Positions 11,658-22,475 of a DNA stretch of 64,000 bases are shown in pieces. The position numbers and the translations under genes are program-made. The stretch comes from Rhizophlyctis rosea. Taxonomy: Eukaryota > Chytridiomycota > Chytridiomycetes > Rhizophlyctidales > Rhizophlyctidaceae. The notes under the pieces are model-generated. The model was not told the origin of the DNA, ran no database searches, and was given only the letters and a program-made list of their open reading frames with translations. Location of the stretch: NCBI GenBank assembly GCA_027596075.1, contig JADGJC010000005.1, forward strand, positions 1-64,000, written 5' to 3'. The stretch's first letter is position 1. The number at the start of each line of letters is the position of its first letter.

Positions 11658-12106
11658 TGGAGCCGCATCATGCCGGGGGAGTGAGTTTGGGTTCATATGA
11701 GGAGGGCTTGTACATTTCAGTTTGGATACGTTGATCGTTGTTGTTTTTTCCCTCTAATTTGTAACATATGTCTGTAGTTTGTAGTTTCGTATGTACCTCC
11801 GATAGCAGCTTGTAATAGTTTGCCACTTTGATGGCAGTTGATCGATGGTTAGTAAACAACGATGCACGTTTTCTTCAGACCCTGATCGGCGCCACAGAAC
11901 GCCGGCAAAGGTTGTTAGGGACATCTTCCGCCTGTATTTGCCAACGTTTGCCAAGATCGTTTTACCCGATCATCCTGAAAGACATCGAATACACAAATCT
12001 CGCCCATAAAAAAGGTTTGAAGCCCCTCTCTGCCCCATCTCCAAATTTCGGTAAACCACTTGCATCAGAACAACCCCCATTCCATTGCCGCACTGAAGAC
12101 ATAGCC
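11658..12106. other. Intergenic, arrestin-like / cerato-platanin
   Basis: About 450 nt. The left part is AT-rich and suits a 3' end. The right part would be the cerato-platanin promoter. An open frame runs in from 11828, but it lacks a credible product before the signal-peptide ATG at 12107. Confidence 0.4.
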
Positions 12107-12610
12107 ATGAAGACCTTCATTTCCATTGCAACCCTGGTCGCCACCCTCCTCACCCTCTCAACCGCCGCCCCAGCCCCCGCACCCATAGACATAACCCCCC
12201 TAACAAACATAACCTCCCCCTCCTCCTCCTCCATCCCCCAACTCCAAACAACAACGCTCGGCTACGACCCAACCTACGACACCGCGACCCTCTCAACCCT
12301 CACAATAGCCTGCAGCGACGGCCCCAACGGCCTCTCCACAAAAGGCTACAAAACCCTCTCCCAACTTCCCTCATTCCCAAACATCACCGCATCCTTCAAT
12401 ATCGCTGGGTGGAATAGCGCGAAATGCGGAAGTTGTTATGTGTTGAAGTATAAGGGGAAGAGTGTGTATGTGACGGGAGTTGATCATGCTGCTGAGGGGT
12501 TTATTAGCAGTATGGGGGCGATGGATGCGTTGACGGGGGGACAGGCGGAGGCGATGGGGAGGGTTGATGTGCAGTGGGGGGAGGTTGCGGGGAGGTTTTG
12601 TGGGTTTTGA
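12107..12610 (+). CDS. Secreted cerato-platanin family protein
   Basis: One exon, 167 residues. The ATG at 12107 was chosen because it opens a clear signal peptide (about residues 1-22), followed by a Pro/Ser/Thr-rich linker. The mature domain shows the family signature: GYDPTYDTA near its start, ACSDGPNGLSTKGY, LPSFPNITASFNIAGWNS, KCGSCYVLKYKGKSVYV, GVDHAAEGF and LTGGQA..GRVDVQW. Four cysteines (ACSDG, KCGSC and RFCGF) match the two canonical disulfides. Cerato-platanins are expansin-like, chitin-binding, wall-associated proteins; some elicit plant defence. Codons are C-ending in the first half and G-ending in the second. A 50-nt tandem duplication covers the stop codon (listed separately). 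Confidence 0.92.
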   Translation: MKTFISIATLVATLLTLSTAAPAPAPIDITPLTNITSPSSSSIPQLQTTTLGYDPTYDTATLSTLTIACSDGPNGLSTKGYKTLSQLPSFPNITASFNIAGWNSAKCGSCYVLKYKGKSVYVTGVDHAAEGFISSMGAMDALTGGQAEAMGRVDVQWGEVAGRFCGF

Positions 12611-12695
12611 TGCCCGGTGTGGGGGTTATGGTTGGGACTTGGTGGTTTTGTGGGTTTTGATGCGGGGTGTGGGGGCTATGGTTGGGACTTGGTGG
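12596..12695. repeat. 50-nt tandem duplication across a gene end
   Basis: Two nearly identical 50-nt copies abut (12596-12645 and 12646-12695). The first contains the last codons and stop of the cerato-platanin gene (Phe-Cys-Gly-Phe-stop). The second repeats them downstream as untranslated sequence. Only about three bases differ, so the event is recent. Confidence 0.85.
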
Positions 12696-13019
12696 TCGGG
12701 GGAATAAATGAGTTTTGGTTCGCTTTGGGGCTTTTCTGATTTAGGTTGTTATTTCTTTTCGGGTGAAGTTGGTGACTTGGAGTCTCTGGCAGCATTTCAA
12801 ATTGTATGGTCCCAAAACAACTTGCTCTTTATCAAATGTTGCACTCAAAGCAGCACATGAGCAACCAATAGCCGTCAGTTTCATAAACGCGGGACCTACT
12901 ACGATCTAGCTGGAGGAAAGGATGCGCATCTGTATTCTTGTCTTAATTGCCAGACTTCAACCATGTACTACCACGTCATTGGACAAACACGTTCACAAAA
13001 TGTCAAATGGCACTTCCTT
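12696..13019. other. Convergent intergenic region
   Basis: About 320 nt between two convergent secreted-protein genes. I see nothing beyond presumptive 3' ends. Confidence 0.4.
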
Positions 13020-13552
13020 TCAAGCACAAACAGTCGGCGGGTGACCTTCATTATACCCAACATACTTGCCGGGCGAGTAGTTGGACCTTTGGCCACACCA
13101 CGCATTGCAGGCCTAATCAAGCCCCAGAAGGAATTTTATATTTCAGCAAGTTGCCACGCTCCATATGTTCCCATATGTCTTGACAACCAGCACCCCAAAC
13201 TTACCCAAAGCGCATCCTGACTCTGCGTCTGTCCATTCGCATCCATCCCCCACCAAACCGGCACGTCGCAAATCCAAACGATGTTGCGACAGACGTTGCC
13301 GCAGCAGTTGTTGAGGGCTTGGCACATCCACCATTGGACGGGGATGTTGCATCGGTAGTTTGTCGAGGGGGCAAAGGCGGGGATGCCCGATGAGGCGGGT
13401 TTGGGGGTGCTGGTTGGGGGGAGGTGGTAGGTTCGCCAGGTTGTTGTGGTGGGGGAGGAGGGTTTGGTGGGGGTTGGGGAGGTTGGAGCGGCGGTGGAGG
13501 TATTTACAATGAGGAGGAGGGGGAGGATGAGGGATTTGGTTGTGATGTGCAT
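13020..13552 (-). CDS. Small secreted cysteine-rich protein, unknown
   Basis: Two exons read leftward: 13552-13205 and 13112-13020; about 146 residues. Residues 1-21 form a signal peptide (MHITTKSLILPLLLIVNTST). A Pro/Thr/Ser linker follows, then a domain with nine cysteines, including CQALNNCCGNVC, WICDVPVWW and CNAWCGQRSNY. The intron has a canonical GTAAGT donor. Joining exon 2 adds three cysteines that the unspliced frame would lose, which supports the model. The odd cysteine number suggests dimerisation or an unpaired residue. I do not recognise the family. It converges with the cerato-platanin gene, so two secreted proteins are neighbours. Confidence 0.7.
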
Positions 13553-14008
13553 GGCTGGTTGGGAGAAAGCTGAATGCGGGTGATGGGTGGGGAATACGTC
13601 TCGCTTCTTGAGTTTTGTGGGATCTGGGTGCATTTTTATATCGTTTCCTTGATGCACTTGTTGGCCATGTCCCTGATGAAGGAGATTGCCATCAATAAGA
13701 GAAGAAAGTATGCGAAATCCAGGATTAGAATGATCCTGTCCCTTTTGCTGTGATGCATGAGATGCATTGCGCCCGTAACAAGGGACCCAAAGGAGTCCCT
13801 TCAACTTCCGCAGGTGAATTTGGTGGTGGAGAACGGAATCACCCTTGTGGTAGTGAAGGTCGGAGGGTTGGGAGTGCGCAGCTCGGGAAGGGCCGATGCG
13901 CACCTGTTTCCAAATTGGAAAGCCATTCGGAAGAAGGGAACCATGGGAGAAAGGGATGGTCGTCAATGGGTTTTATGGCAAATGAGGGCCTCAACATTTT
14001 TTTCCCAT

Positions 14009-15020
14009 GTCAATCTTGTCAATCTCGTCAATCTTCTTGCTTACGTCAATCCCGTCAGTCCTGTTGGCAGGCACTTCATCATGGCTGATGTAAGATTGAC
14101 AATTCAATCCGTTCCAAGATTGTCGCATCATCTGATGGAAATCAGTAAGATTGACAATGAGAACAACCTCCAAAGATTGACCCATCATCTGACGGCAATC
14201 ACTTCAGATTGACGATGAACAGCACCTCTCAAAGATTGACGCGTTATCTGACGGAAACCAGTTCAGCTTGACGATGAACACAACGTTTCAAGATTGACGC
14301 ATCATCTGACGGAAAATCAATTGAGATTGACGATGAGAAAAAAATTTTAAGATCGACGCATCATCTGACGAAAATCAAGTGCGATTTTCAAAGAAGACAT
14401 TGACGGGCATGGGCCGATATAAATCAGGTAAGATGGACGACGAGACAATAAAGCAATTAGAGATTGACGCATCATCCTGTTGTCCTTGTTACTCTGGCAA
14501 TCTGGCAATGCCGTTGATCTGGGTACTATTGGTCAATCCCGTAAATCTCACTCACAAGTCGGCAAAACTACTCTAGCCATTTTGATTATCATTTCTTCAA
14601 TCTTGGCAATCCCTATTGTCAATCTCGTCAATCCTGCAAATCTCTTGTAGTCACGTCAACCCCATCCGTGATCGTCAGTTTTTCCAATTTTGGCAATCCC
14701 TACCGTCAATCTCTTACTTTCGTCCATCTCAGATTGTCAGTCAATTTTGTCAATATTGTAAATCTCTTCTCAGTCTTGTCAATCTTGTCAGTAGCAGGCT
14801 CAGCAGGAGTGACGGGGATCGACAATATATACAAGGTTTACAAGAGTCATGTGAATAACAATATGGGATTGACAAGACTGAAAACGTTCACAAGAGTGAC
14901 AAGATTGACAATCTTATGACTCCTGTCAATCTCGTAAGGCTCGGTTAATTTTGGCAATCCCACGTTACTCTCGTCATTCTCGCTAATCCCCTGGCTGTCA
15001 GTCTTGTCGATCTTGCCCAG
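14009..15020. repeat. GTCAATCTTG decamer cluster around a tandem array
   Basis: Variants of GTCAATCTTG/GTCAATCTCG recur many times at 14009-14060 and again from about 14580 to 15020. The inner array is dominated by the complementary form (AGATTGAC). The two flanks therefore read in opposite orientation to the centre, giving potential for stem-loops. Copies are degenerate and irregularly spaced. Confidence 0.7.
14116..14400. repeat. Tandem array of about five 58-nt units
   Basis: Unit starts are near 14116, 14173, 14231, 14290 and 14349. Each has the core AGATTGACGCATCATCTGAC followed by GGAAATCA and a second AGATTGACGATGA box. Units differ by substitutions and 1-2 nt length changes; the last is truncated. 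The exact 18-mer ATTGACGCATCATCTGAC (14293-14310) recurs at 20641-20658, inside an intron of the pseudouridine synthase gene. Confidence 0.85.
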
Positions 15021-15377
15021 TAGCAGGGAGAATTGGCTGTCTTGCCGGTCTTTGATCAGTGCTCTGCTGGAGCGTCCGCAAACGGTCCTCCGAGTCCGCG
15101 ACAAAAAGAGGTGTGTGAACACGTCCTTCATTAATCAATGATATAATCGCGGATATGCGGGTTGTAGCCACTCGACGCACGTGCGCGGTCGAACTGGTGC
15201 ACGCGCAAAAACCGTCTCCCAGCGTTCCCACGCGTTCGCCTCCTGTTCTCCCCTACTTCCCCTTGGGCAGGCCCCATCGCCTTCAGGGTGCAGAGTTTGA
15301 AAACTTCTTCGAACTCTGTCCGGCTTATTAACTTTCACACAGGGTGGACCTTTTAATCAACCTCCATCAAACCAACA

Positions 15378-17529
15378 ATGTCCTCCATGGAAGCGGAGAA
15401 GACAGAGAAGGACCCTTCGACGGTTGTCGCCATTGACGGGGTCGACGCAGAACGAACCCTCTCGCCACATGTTTCCTCAAACCAATCCCTAATCCCCAGC
15501 ACCACCTCACCAACCGCGTCATCATTAGACATCGACCAGTTCGCGCCTGATGAAGAACCGACAACGAAGAAGGAACGATGGGGGTGGTATTTGTTCGCTT
15601 TTGCGAGTGAGCCGTATTCGTATGTAATACTTTCATGCTGCTGCTTCTTGAATGCCAACAATGATGAGTTTCAACGCAAATCATCCATTGCAGTGCCCTG
15701 TTCCTAGCCGTTTTCGCCAGTCTCATAATCCAAAGCTGTGCCGCATACAGCGGAGTGACAGTCGACGACCATAACGTGCCATGCGACCCGTCCGCGGCTG
15801 GGTACAACTGTGTAGTCAAACTGGGGAACTCGTACATTGGGACTTCTTCTCTGTACTTCTGTGAGTTCCGTTGCGCCCCAATCTGTGTATTGTCAATGCC
15901 GTTCATGAAGAACTGAAGCTGGAATGATATTTTAGATTCTGTTACGATATCAGTTATTCTGCAAATTTTTGTGTTCTTGGGTGTGGGCGCGATTGCTGAT
16001 CATGGAAGTAAGTACTGCTCAAAAATGGTCCATTTGAGTCATCAGACGTCTGACCAGGAACTTGACAGACCGCCGGAAATCCTACATGATCCTATGGTCC
16101 GTGGTATCAATCATTATGGGTCTAGGCTTCCTGGTTGTTTACAAGCCCTGTACGTTACAATCCCTAATCGTCCATCTTTCAAGTCGCCAAACTTCTCATC
16201 ACCTCACAAACAGCACTCTACTGGCTCGCCGCCCTCCTCTACATCCTCGGCAACCTCTCCTTCGGCGTCTCCTACGTCTTCCTCTACGCCTGGGTACCCA
16301 TCCTAACCCGCTACTCCCCCATCCTAATCTCAGCCCGCCAAACCCTCACACCATTAAACATCCACGAATACCACCAACTCTCCGATAAAGAGTCCAACCG
16401 TCTCTCCGGCAACGGATTTGCAAGCGGTTATGTTGGCGCAGTGATAGTGCTGGTTATCTCACTTGTTGTTGTGTTGTTGTTTGGAGATGGGACGAAGCAC
16501 GGGGTGACGCAGACGTATGGGTTGCAGATTATGGTGGCTTTTGCGAGTGTTTGGTGGGCTTTGGGTATGGTTCCGACAGTTTTGTGGATGAGGGATAGGC
16601 CCGGGCCGCCGGTTCCGAAGGGGGAGAATGTGGTCACTTATTCGTATATGAAATGTTGGTATTTCTCCGTATTTGATGTGCTGTTGAATTGACAAGCAAC
16701 CTCTATTTGGCTAATTAAGAAATTAACGACTCCTGCCATCTCCCCCAACTCCCAGTCTACCAAACCTTCCAAAAAGCCCGCAAACTCCCCAACCTCTTCC
16801 TCTTCCTCATCGGCTGGTTCATCTACGCCGACGCATTCTCGACAATCATCTCAGTCGCAGTGCTGTACTTCCAATCCGAACTAGGCGCTTCGCAATCCCA
16901 ACTCCTCATCGCCGCTACCATCACCCCACTCTTCGGCGCTATCTCCTCAATCTTCTGGCCCTGGATTCGGAACCGATTCAACGTCCCAACGCAGAGATTG
17001 TTGTTAGTGCAGGTTGCGATGTATCTGTTGTTGTGTGTGTATGGACTGGTGGGCTTTGCGACACGGAGGGGGACATGGGGTATGCAGAGCGCGGTGGAGA
17101 TTTTCCCGTTGGCGGCGTATCATGGGTTTATACTTGGGGCTACGCAGAGTATGTGTAGGGTGATATATTCGGAGATGGTTCCTCCGGGGTTGGAGGCGGA
17201 GTTTTTTTCGTTGTATGGTGAGTGTCGTAAGGGTTTTCCGTATGATCTAGTCTTGGTCGTAGGTTGCATGGAGGAGGCAAGCTGACAGAAGTCTGTTTGA
17301 TTTCTCAGAAATTACTGATAAGGGATCAGCATGGCTTGGACCGCTGGTAGTCGGCGCCATCACCGATTCGACTCATAACGGGCGATACTCCCTTTACTTC
17401 CTGGCATGCATGTTCCTAGTCACAGTACCCATATTCTACTTTGTGGACGTGAAAAAGGGCAAGGAGGATGCCAAGGTGTTCTTGAAGGAGTGGCAAAGCG
17501 TACCTCATGAGGAGGTGGTTGTGTCGTAA
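15378..17529 (+). CDS. ATG22: Autophagy-related vacuolar transporter Atg22
   Basis: Seven exons: 15378-15619, 15694-15860, 15936-16007, 16069-16149, 16214-16654, 16756-17217, 17309-17529; about 561 residues. Atg22 exports amino acids from the vacuole after autophagic breakdown. About 80 cytosolic residues precede the family entry motif KERWGWYLFAFASEPYS. Repeated hydrophobic segments follow in an MFS-like arrangement, including LFLAVFASLIIQS, VILQIFVFLGVGAIAD, GNLSFGVSYVFLYAW and YFQSELGASQSQLLIAATIT. A conserved acidic MFS loop (ATQSMCRVIYSEMVPPGLEAEFFSLYEITDKGSAWLGP) is intact. The exon 5/6 junction (AAAT | TCTAC) is the least certain, because the nearer AG would create a stop. Each long exon begins C-rich and ends G-rich. 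Confidence 0.9.
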
Positions 17530-18049
17530 GAGAACTTTGTAAGCGGACACGAAAGCGGGACAAACCATTCTCTTTCACTTGGGTGTATGGACTTCTATGA
17601 TATGTGGCCTTACCTACTTTTTGTAATTTTTCTGTTAGATCTCCTGCGTTGTAACTTTTCTTTCTGTTATTGATACCGTCTTTTCGAATAGTTGTAATCA
17701 TCGTTGTCCATAGAAATAGAATGCTTCGACGTGAAGTGCTGAGGGTTCATTGCCGGACTGCATTAATGAATCCAATTCTCGGTGACTCAAACACTTCAAT
17801 GAACCATCCTTGCATTGACTGACGACAACTGACAATCAACTTCCGATGAAATGCATGAACTGTAGTTGAAACACAGCACCTCCTTTGTTCTACACGCAAC
17901 CCCGCAGCTCGATAAGCAAGATCGCCCGCACCCGTCCTTCAACCCGAACGAAAAACAAATGCAATACTCTCGCTCTCGTTAGACGAAACACCTTCCTATG
18001 GTTTCCATTCTCCCTCCAACCAAAAGCCCCAATTGAGAGCTCTTCCGCA
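17530..18049. other. Convergent intergenic region
   Basis: About 520 nt between ATG22 and the oppositely oriented RRM-protein gene. I see no gene, tRNA or repeat. Confidence 0.4.
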
Positions 18050-19623
18050 TCAGAACCTAACGTTAAACGTCGTCCTCCCAGCTCCCACCCGACTCAACAC
18101 CCCACCACCGCCACCACCCCTCCCACCGCCCATATCGACATCCATATCCATCGCCATGGACTCCGGCCCAGCCCGAGGCCCCAACCTCCCTTGCACCTCC
18201 ATCCGGTCAGAATACATCGCACCTGAGGGCGCACGCGCGACAGGAGCAGGAGAGGCAGCTGCGAGAGGGGCCGCTGAACGGGCGATTCCGGCGATCGAGA
18301 CGCCTTGTGGGATTTCGACGACTTTGAGGATTTTGCCTGTTTGTGCGTGATCAAGTTGGTTAGGGCGAAATGCTGAAAGATGATTTGTTTTGTCCAAATC
18401 CGGTCGTCGAACGGTACATACCATCAGCCATCTTGCCATCATATTTCTTGATTGCGGTCAACGCAGGGCCGCGAGACTCAAATTTGATTCTCGCTACGCC
18501 GGTGGAGACCCCTTGAGCGTCGACAGCCAAGTCGACATCAAGAATTGTCCCAAATTCTGCAAAGGTTTCCTACAAGTTTGCAGAGTGACAAATCAATGAC
18601 CAACGTCGACGGGAAATTCAAGTCGCACTCTCGATGAATACCTTCAAATCCGCAACACTGGCTTCCGGGTGAAGATTCGCAATCTCAACGATGGTGCCCG
18701 CATTGCCGCGTATCGAAAGAGCACTTCCGTTTGCAGCGCCGTTTCTGGACACGTTTGCTGACCCATTTGCAAACCCGTTGACAACATGCTGCGGAGTTAC
18801 AACGCCCGCTGAGGCCAATTGCTGTTCTACCAGGCGAGAACGCGGCAATGCAGCCGGTGCAGGTGCAGCAACAACAGACTGAGGACCAAGCCGGTCGGTC
18901 AAAGCCATGCGGTCTGACACAAGTCCGCCGACGGTGACACCTCCGCGGAGTTGAGTGGTCGGTACGGCATCGGGGTTCATGGTTGTGATGATTGTGCGGG
19001 TTTGCGGACCGTCTGAAACAACTTGGCGTTGTGCAGTCAGGCGGCCGCGAAGGTCGTCATGTTGGGAGTATGTGGGAGTTTGAAAGGGGTGGTGAGGTTG
19101 TGGTCGTGAGCCAGGAGGACCCTGATACATATCGTGTTTCCACTGGCCATTCATATTGCGCGGAGGTAGAGGTTTCTATTGATTGAACAAATCGTTGTCA
19201 ATAGAAGCGACAAACCTTCAATCATCAAGTATCTTCACAGGTTGAAAATATGTGAAAACTCGTCATCCCGCTTCGTCAGCCCTGCCCAAGTTCCCGTTTA
19301 CGCGGTCGAGCCGCACTATTCAGATGGTCCATCAACTCCAAGCGGATGGATATCTCCCTGGCCTCTTCTCCTATCGCGCTACGACCGTTACAATATATAA
19401 ATTACCTGGTAGGGAACGTGACGCGAGCGCTTTCCGATCTTTCCACCAGCGACTCCTCCCAAGCGGCCAGCAATTCCACCACCTCTCGCCGGAGGCCCAC
19501 CCCTTCGTGGAGCAGGTTGGTGCTGGTGTTTCCGCTCTTTGATAATGTCGTCCAAACTCTGCGGATGGAGGTCGTCAAAGACAGCTTTGCGAGGAAACCA
19601 CACGGCGCTGTTACCTTGTCCAT
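18050..19623 (-). CDS. ALYREF/SKAR-like RRM mRNA-export adaptor
   Basis: Five exons read leftward: 19623-19615, 19558-19406, 19175-18642, 18569-18422, 18336-18050; about 376 residues. The nine-nucleotide first coding exon (Met-Asp-Lys) joins exon 2 to give MDKSLDDIIKERK, the UAP56-binding motif of ALY/REF adaptors. An Arg/Gly-rich stretch follows, then a long Gln/Ala/Asn-rich linker. One RRM follows: TIVEIANLHPEASVADLKE (RNP2 side), FAEFGTILDVDL, and GVARIKFESRGPALTAIKKYDG (RNP1 side). The C-terminus is Gly-rich and basic. These features fit a TREX adaptor that couples splicing to export. The tiny first exon is predicted only from frame and motif. POLDIP3/SKAR is the main alternative to ALYREF. 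Confidence 0.8.
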
Positions 19624-20104
19624 TGTTGGTCGTATCAGACAAGTCGAAGGAGTGCTTCACTGTGTAAATTGGATCGGAATCTTGCCGAAAGGTGTTGACT
19701 GAAGGTCGGTTTGGGACTTCCTAGCTTGACGAAACGATGTCTACGGATCTGATGGGAATGCTTTTGGTGAATGTGCTGGGTGACGTTCCTTGGAGCAGTC
19801 ATAGCGATTGGGTGGCCCTTTCCACAACCGCGGGTCTTAACTTCGCGCTTAATTTCAACGTGACTTCATTGTGGCAAGAGGCTGGCTCTAAGCCACTACG
19901 CCATTTGGCCCGCGTCACCCACCTCTCTCCCAGCTCTTGTGCCAGCTCTCCCTCCTCTTGCTCCTCTCCCACTTCCTCTCAATTAGCAACCCATACCTGA
20001 AACCCCTTCAACCCATACCCAAAAAAGAAGAAGCGGCTCGGTAGCTCACGTTACACTCACTACGGTCGGACTGAATACGAGCGCGCATACTTCGGGTCCA
20101 CGCC
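19624..20104. other. Divergent promoter region
   Basis: About 480 nt between the starts of the export-adaptor gene and the pseudouridine synthase gene. CT-rich runs near 19925-19980 are the only visible feature. Confidence 0.4.
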
Positions 20105-22183
20105 ATGTTTTCACGGTGGAGGGCAGCGGAGCTCGTCTCCGCCTTGGTCGCGCTACCGCCTCGCAACTCGCCAACACCGCAATTCCGCCAACTTTCCCGT
20201 CTCGCATCAACGAAACGCACCTCAACCAGACCCTCTCGCAACTCCAAACTTTCCAAAGGTCTCCCACCACACCTCCAACGCAGAGCCCGAGGCGGTGGCG
20301 CGAAAGCTCTTGCCGACAGGCTGAATGGGCTAAAAATAAACGGGAACCCGGGACCTGGTATCAAGTTCCTCAAACAGAGAATCGAAGACCCAGCGGCGTC
20401 AAAACTGCCGAAAAGTGTACCAATAGCTGATAACGCCAAGGATGGAGCAGAAGGCGAACAAGCAGTCGACATACCAGAAGTTCAGTTCAGAGTCGTGACA
20501 AAGAAGTTTCCAGTTGGACATGAGCAGCACAGAATACGGTTAGATGACTTTGTGAAGAGTGTTTTGGGGGTCCAGAGAAACGTGGCGAGGTTGAAGATTA
20601 TGAACGATGAGGCATGGATCAATCCGGAAGCTTTGCATCAATTGACGCATCATCTGACTGTGTTCTTTGCAGGTCGCGGTAGTAGGGTCAACGCACGCAA
20701 AGGTAGTACGAGTGAAGCCGAAGGCGGTCTTACATACGGGAGATGTGGTTGAAATAGCTATGAAGCGGAAGCCGGTGTGGACGGCTGAGACGAAGGCGTA
20801 TTTCAGAGCAAAGGAAGCGAAGGACAAACTGGTAGGATATGCCTTAATGTCCATGCGGCGCACACGATACTGGTTCCTAAAAGTATCATTCACACAGGAC
20901 ATCGTGGAGAATCTGAAGTCAAAGTAGGGTGATGGCAGTAATGAAGTCAGGAGAAGGGTATATTGACCATGATCCCGTCTTTGTAGCATCCTGTACCGAG
21001 ATGACCGCATCATTGTTATCAACAAACCGGCGGGCTTGGCAGTGCAGGGTGGTTCAAAGATCAGGATTCATGTTGATAAACTGCTGGGGGGTAGGCAATC
21101 CCTCCTCCTTGAAACTGTGCAAAGTTAACGTTTCAGGAGATATTTATCACGTCTCCCGTAACATCACACACAGACCTGCAGCAACCAGATTCACCACCGT
21201 TACGGTTAGTCCATCGACTTGACAAGGTTTGTATCGCTGGTTTCATCTGACGCGACTATCGGCCCAGACATTGACGGTACATACACCAGGACACGACAGG
21301 CGCTCTGATCATCGCGCGGACAAAATCTGCAGCAACGCAGATGGCGGATATTTTCCAAAATGGAGGAGTGCAGAAATGGGTATGCATTATTCGTTTTGGC
21401 TGCAAGTCAGTTTGAACGAAGAATGTGACGAATTCGGCTCACGCATTTGTAACACTTTTCACAGTATTGGGCAGTAACAACCTCCATCCCACCGAGAATA
21501 GCCGACACGAGTGGCGAGATTGTGACGGGGATGGTGACGTTGGGTGAACCGCCGAATGAGAAGCAGAAACTTCTTGCTTGGCGTATGTGATCAACGCGAA
21601 TAGAGGAATCTTGATTATGGGTTGTTGATATGACATTTATCGTCGACAGACGACGACGACGCCCGAAGTAGTATTGATTCGCCTATTAGAAAGGCTGTAA
21701 CGACATATCGGACGCTGAGTACGAAGAAGGGGGTGTGTATGGCGTGAAGTTTCGGCTGATTACTGTCGGTCTGATGATGGTTTTTTTTGTACTCCCTCGT
21801 AGCTGTCACTATTGGAACTACAGCCCGTAACGGGAAGGAAGCACCAACTTAGGCTTCACTGTGCCGGCAAATTGCATGGTAAGACTTTCCCTCACAACCC
21901 TTCTCACCTTCTTCCCACTGAAGACACAGAAAATTCTCACCTCCCCTACATCGCAACAGCACCCATCGTCGGAGACTACAAATACGGCCCAGGATGCCCC
22001 GAAGTACTAAAAGCCATGGCGCCACAAACCAAACGCGTACCAATGTACCTCCATATGCGGGCAGTGGTAATCAAGAACTGGTTTGGGGAGGGGGTTGATT
22101 TGACGGTTGTTGCACCGCCGCCGAGTCATTTTGTGAAGACGGCTATGTCTATTGGGTTGAAATTGGGGGTTGAAAAGGAGTGA
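20105..22183 (+). CDS. RluA-family pseudouridine synthase, probably mitochondrial
   Basis: Ten exons: 20105-20611, 20673-20831, 20898-20923, 20987-21090, 21174-21226, 21290-21379, 21465-21582, 21650-21732, 21803-21878, 21960-22183; about 479 residues. It isomerises uridine to pseudouridine in RNA. The first ~45 residues are basic with few acids, as in a matrix targeting signal. An S4-like domain follows (HRIRLDDFVKSVLG, then AVVGST..KAVLHTGDVVEI). Then come DDRIIVINKPAGLAVQGG and the catalytic motif HRLDKDTTGALIIAR, with the nucleophilic Asp in HRLD; the motif is split by an intron. PVTGRKHQLRLHCA and IVGDYKYG complete the fold. The first intron appears to be GC-AG (after GATGAG), the only donor that keeps the S4 domain intact. 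RPUSD3/4 or Pus5-like roles are possible. Confidence 0.85.
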
Positions 22184-22475
22184 GCGGGTGGGTTTGGGTG
22201 GGTTTGGGTTGGAGCGTATGTAGGCAAGGCTAGTTGGTAGCATTTGTACAGTTTTTCATGTTTGTAGATTAGCAACTTTTCTGTACTGTAGATTCTTTCA
22301 TGCTTTTTTTCTCACTGTATGTAAGTTTATATAATTTAAGGCCGAGGAGAGCAAGATGAACGATTGCACGATTTCGAAGTTGTCACTCTTGTGTTGGTCC
22401 ATTTGTATGCGACACATGGAGCGAGATGATCACCACCTCAATGTGCCGCGAGTTGACCACATTAGCAGTTCCCAA

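Larger units (their letters stand above)
13553..15377. other. Gene-free region with GTCAAT-rich minisatellite
   Basis: No gene is supported. The centre (14009 to about 15020) is repetitive, with GTCAATCTNG-type decamers flanking a 58-nt tandem array (listed separately). The right end (15040-15377) is unique and should hold the ATG22 promoter. Confidence 0.5.

Noticed and set aside
10755..11696. 313-codon minus-strand open frame
   Set aside because: It is antisense to the arrestin-like gene, whose spliced frame has family motifs; the antisense product has none.
14009..15020. CRISPR-like direct repeats
   Set aside because: Units are degenerate, spacers are themselves repetitive, and the setting is an intron-rich eukaryote; it is a minisatellite.
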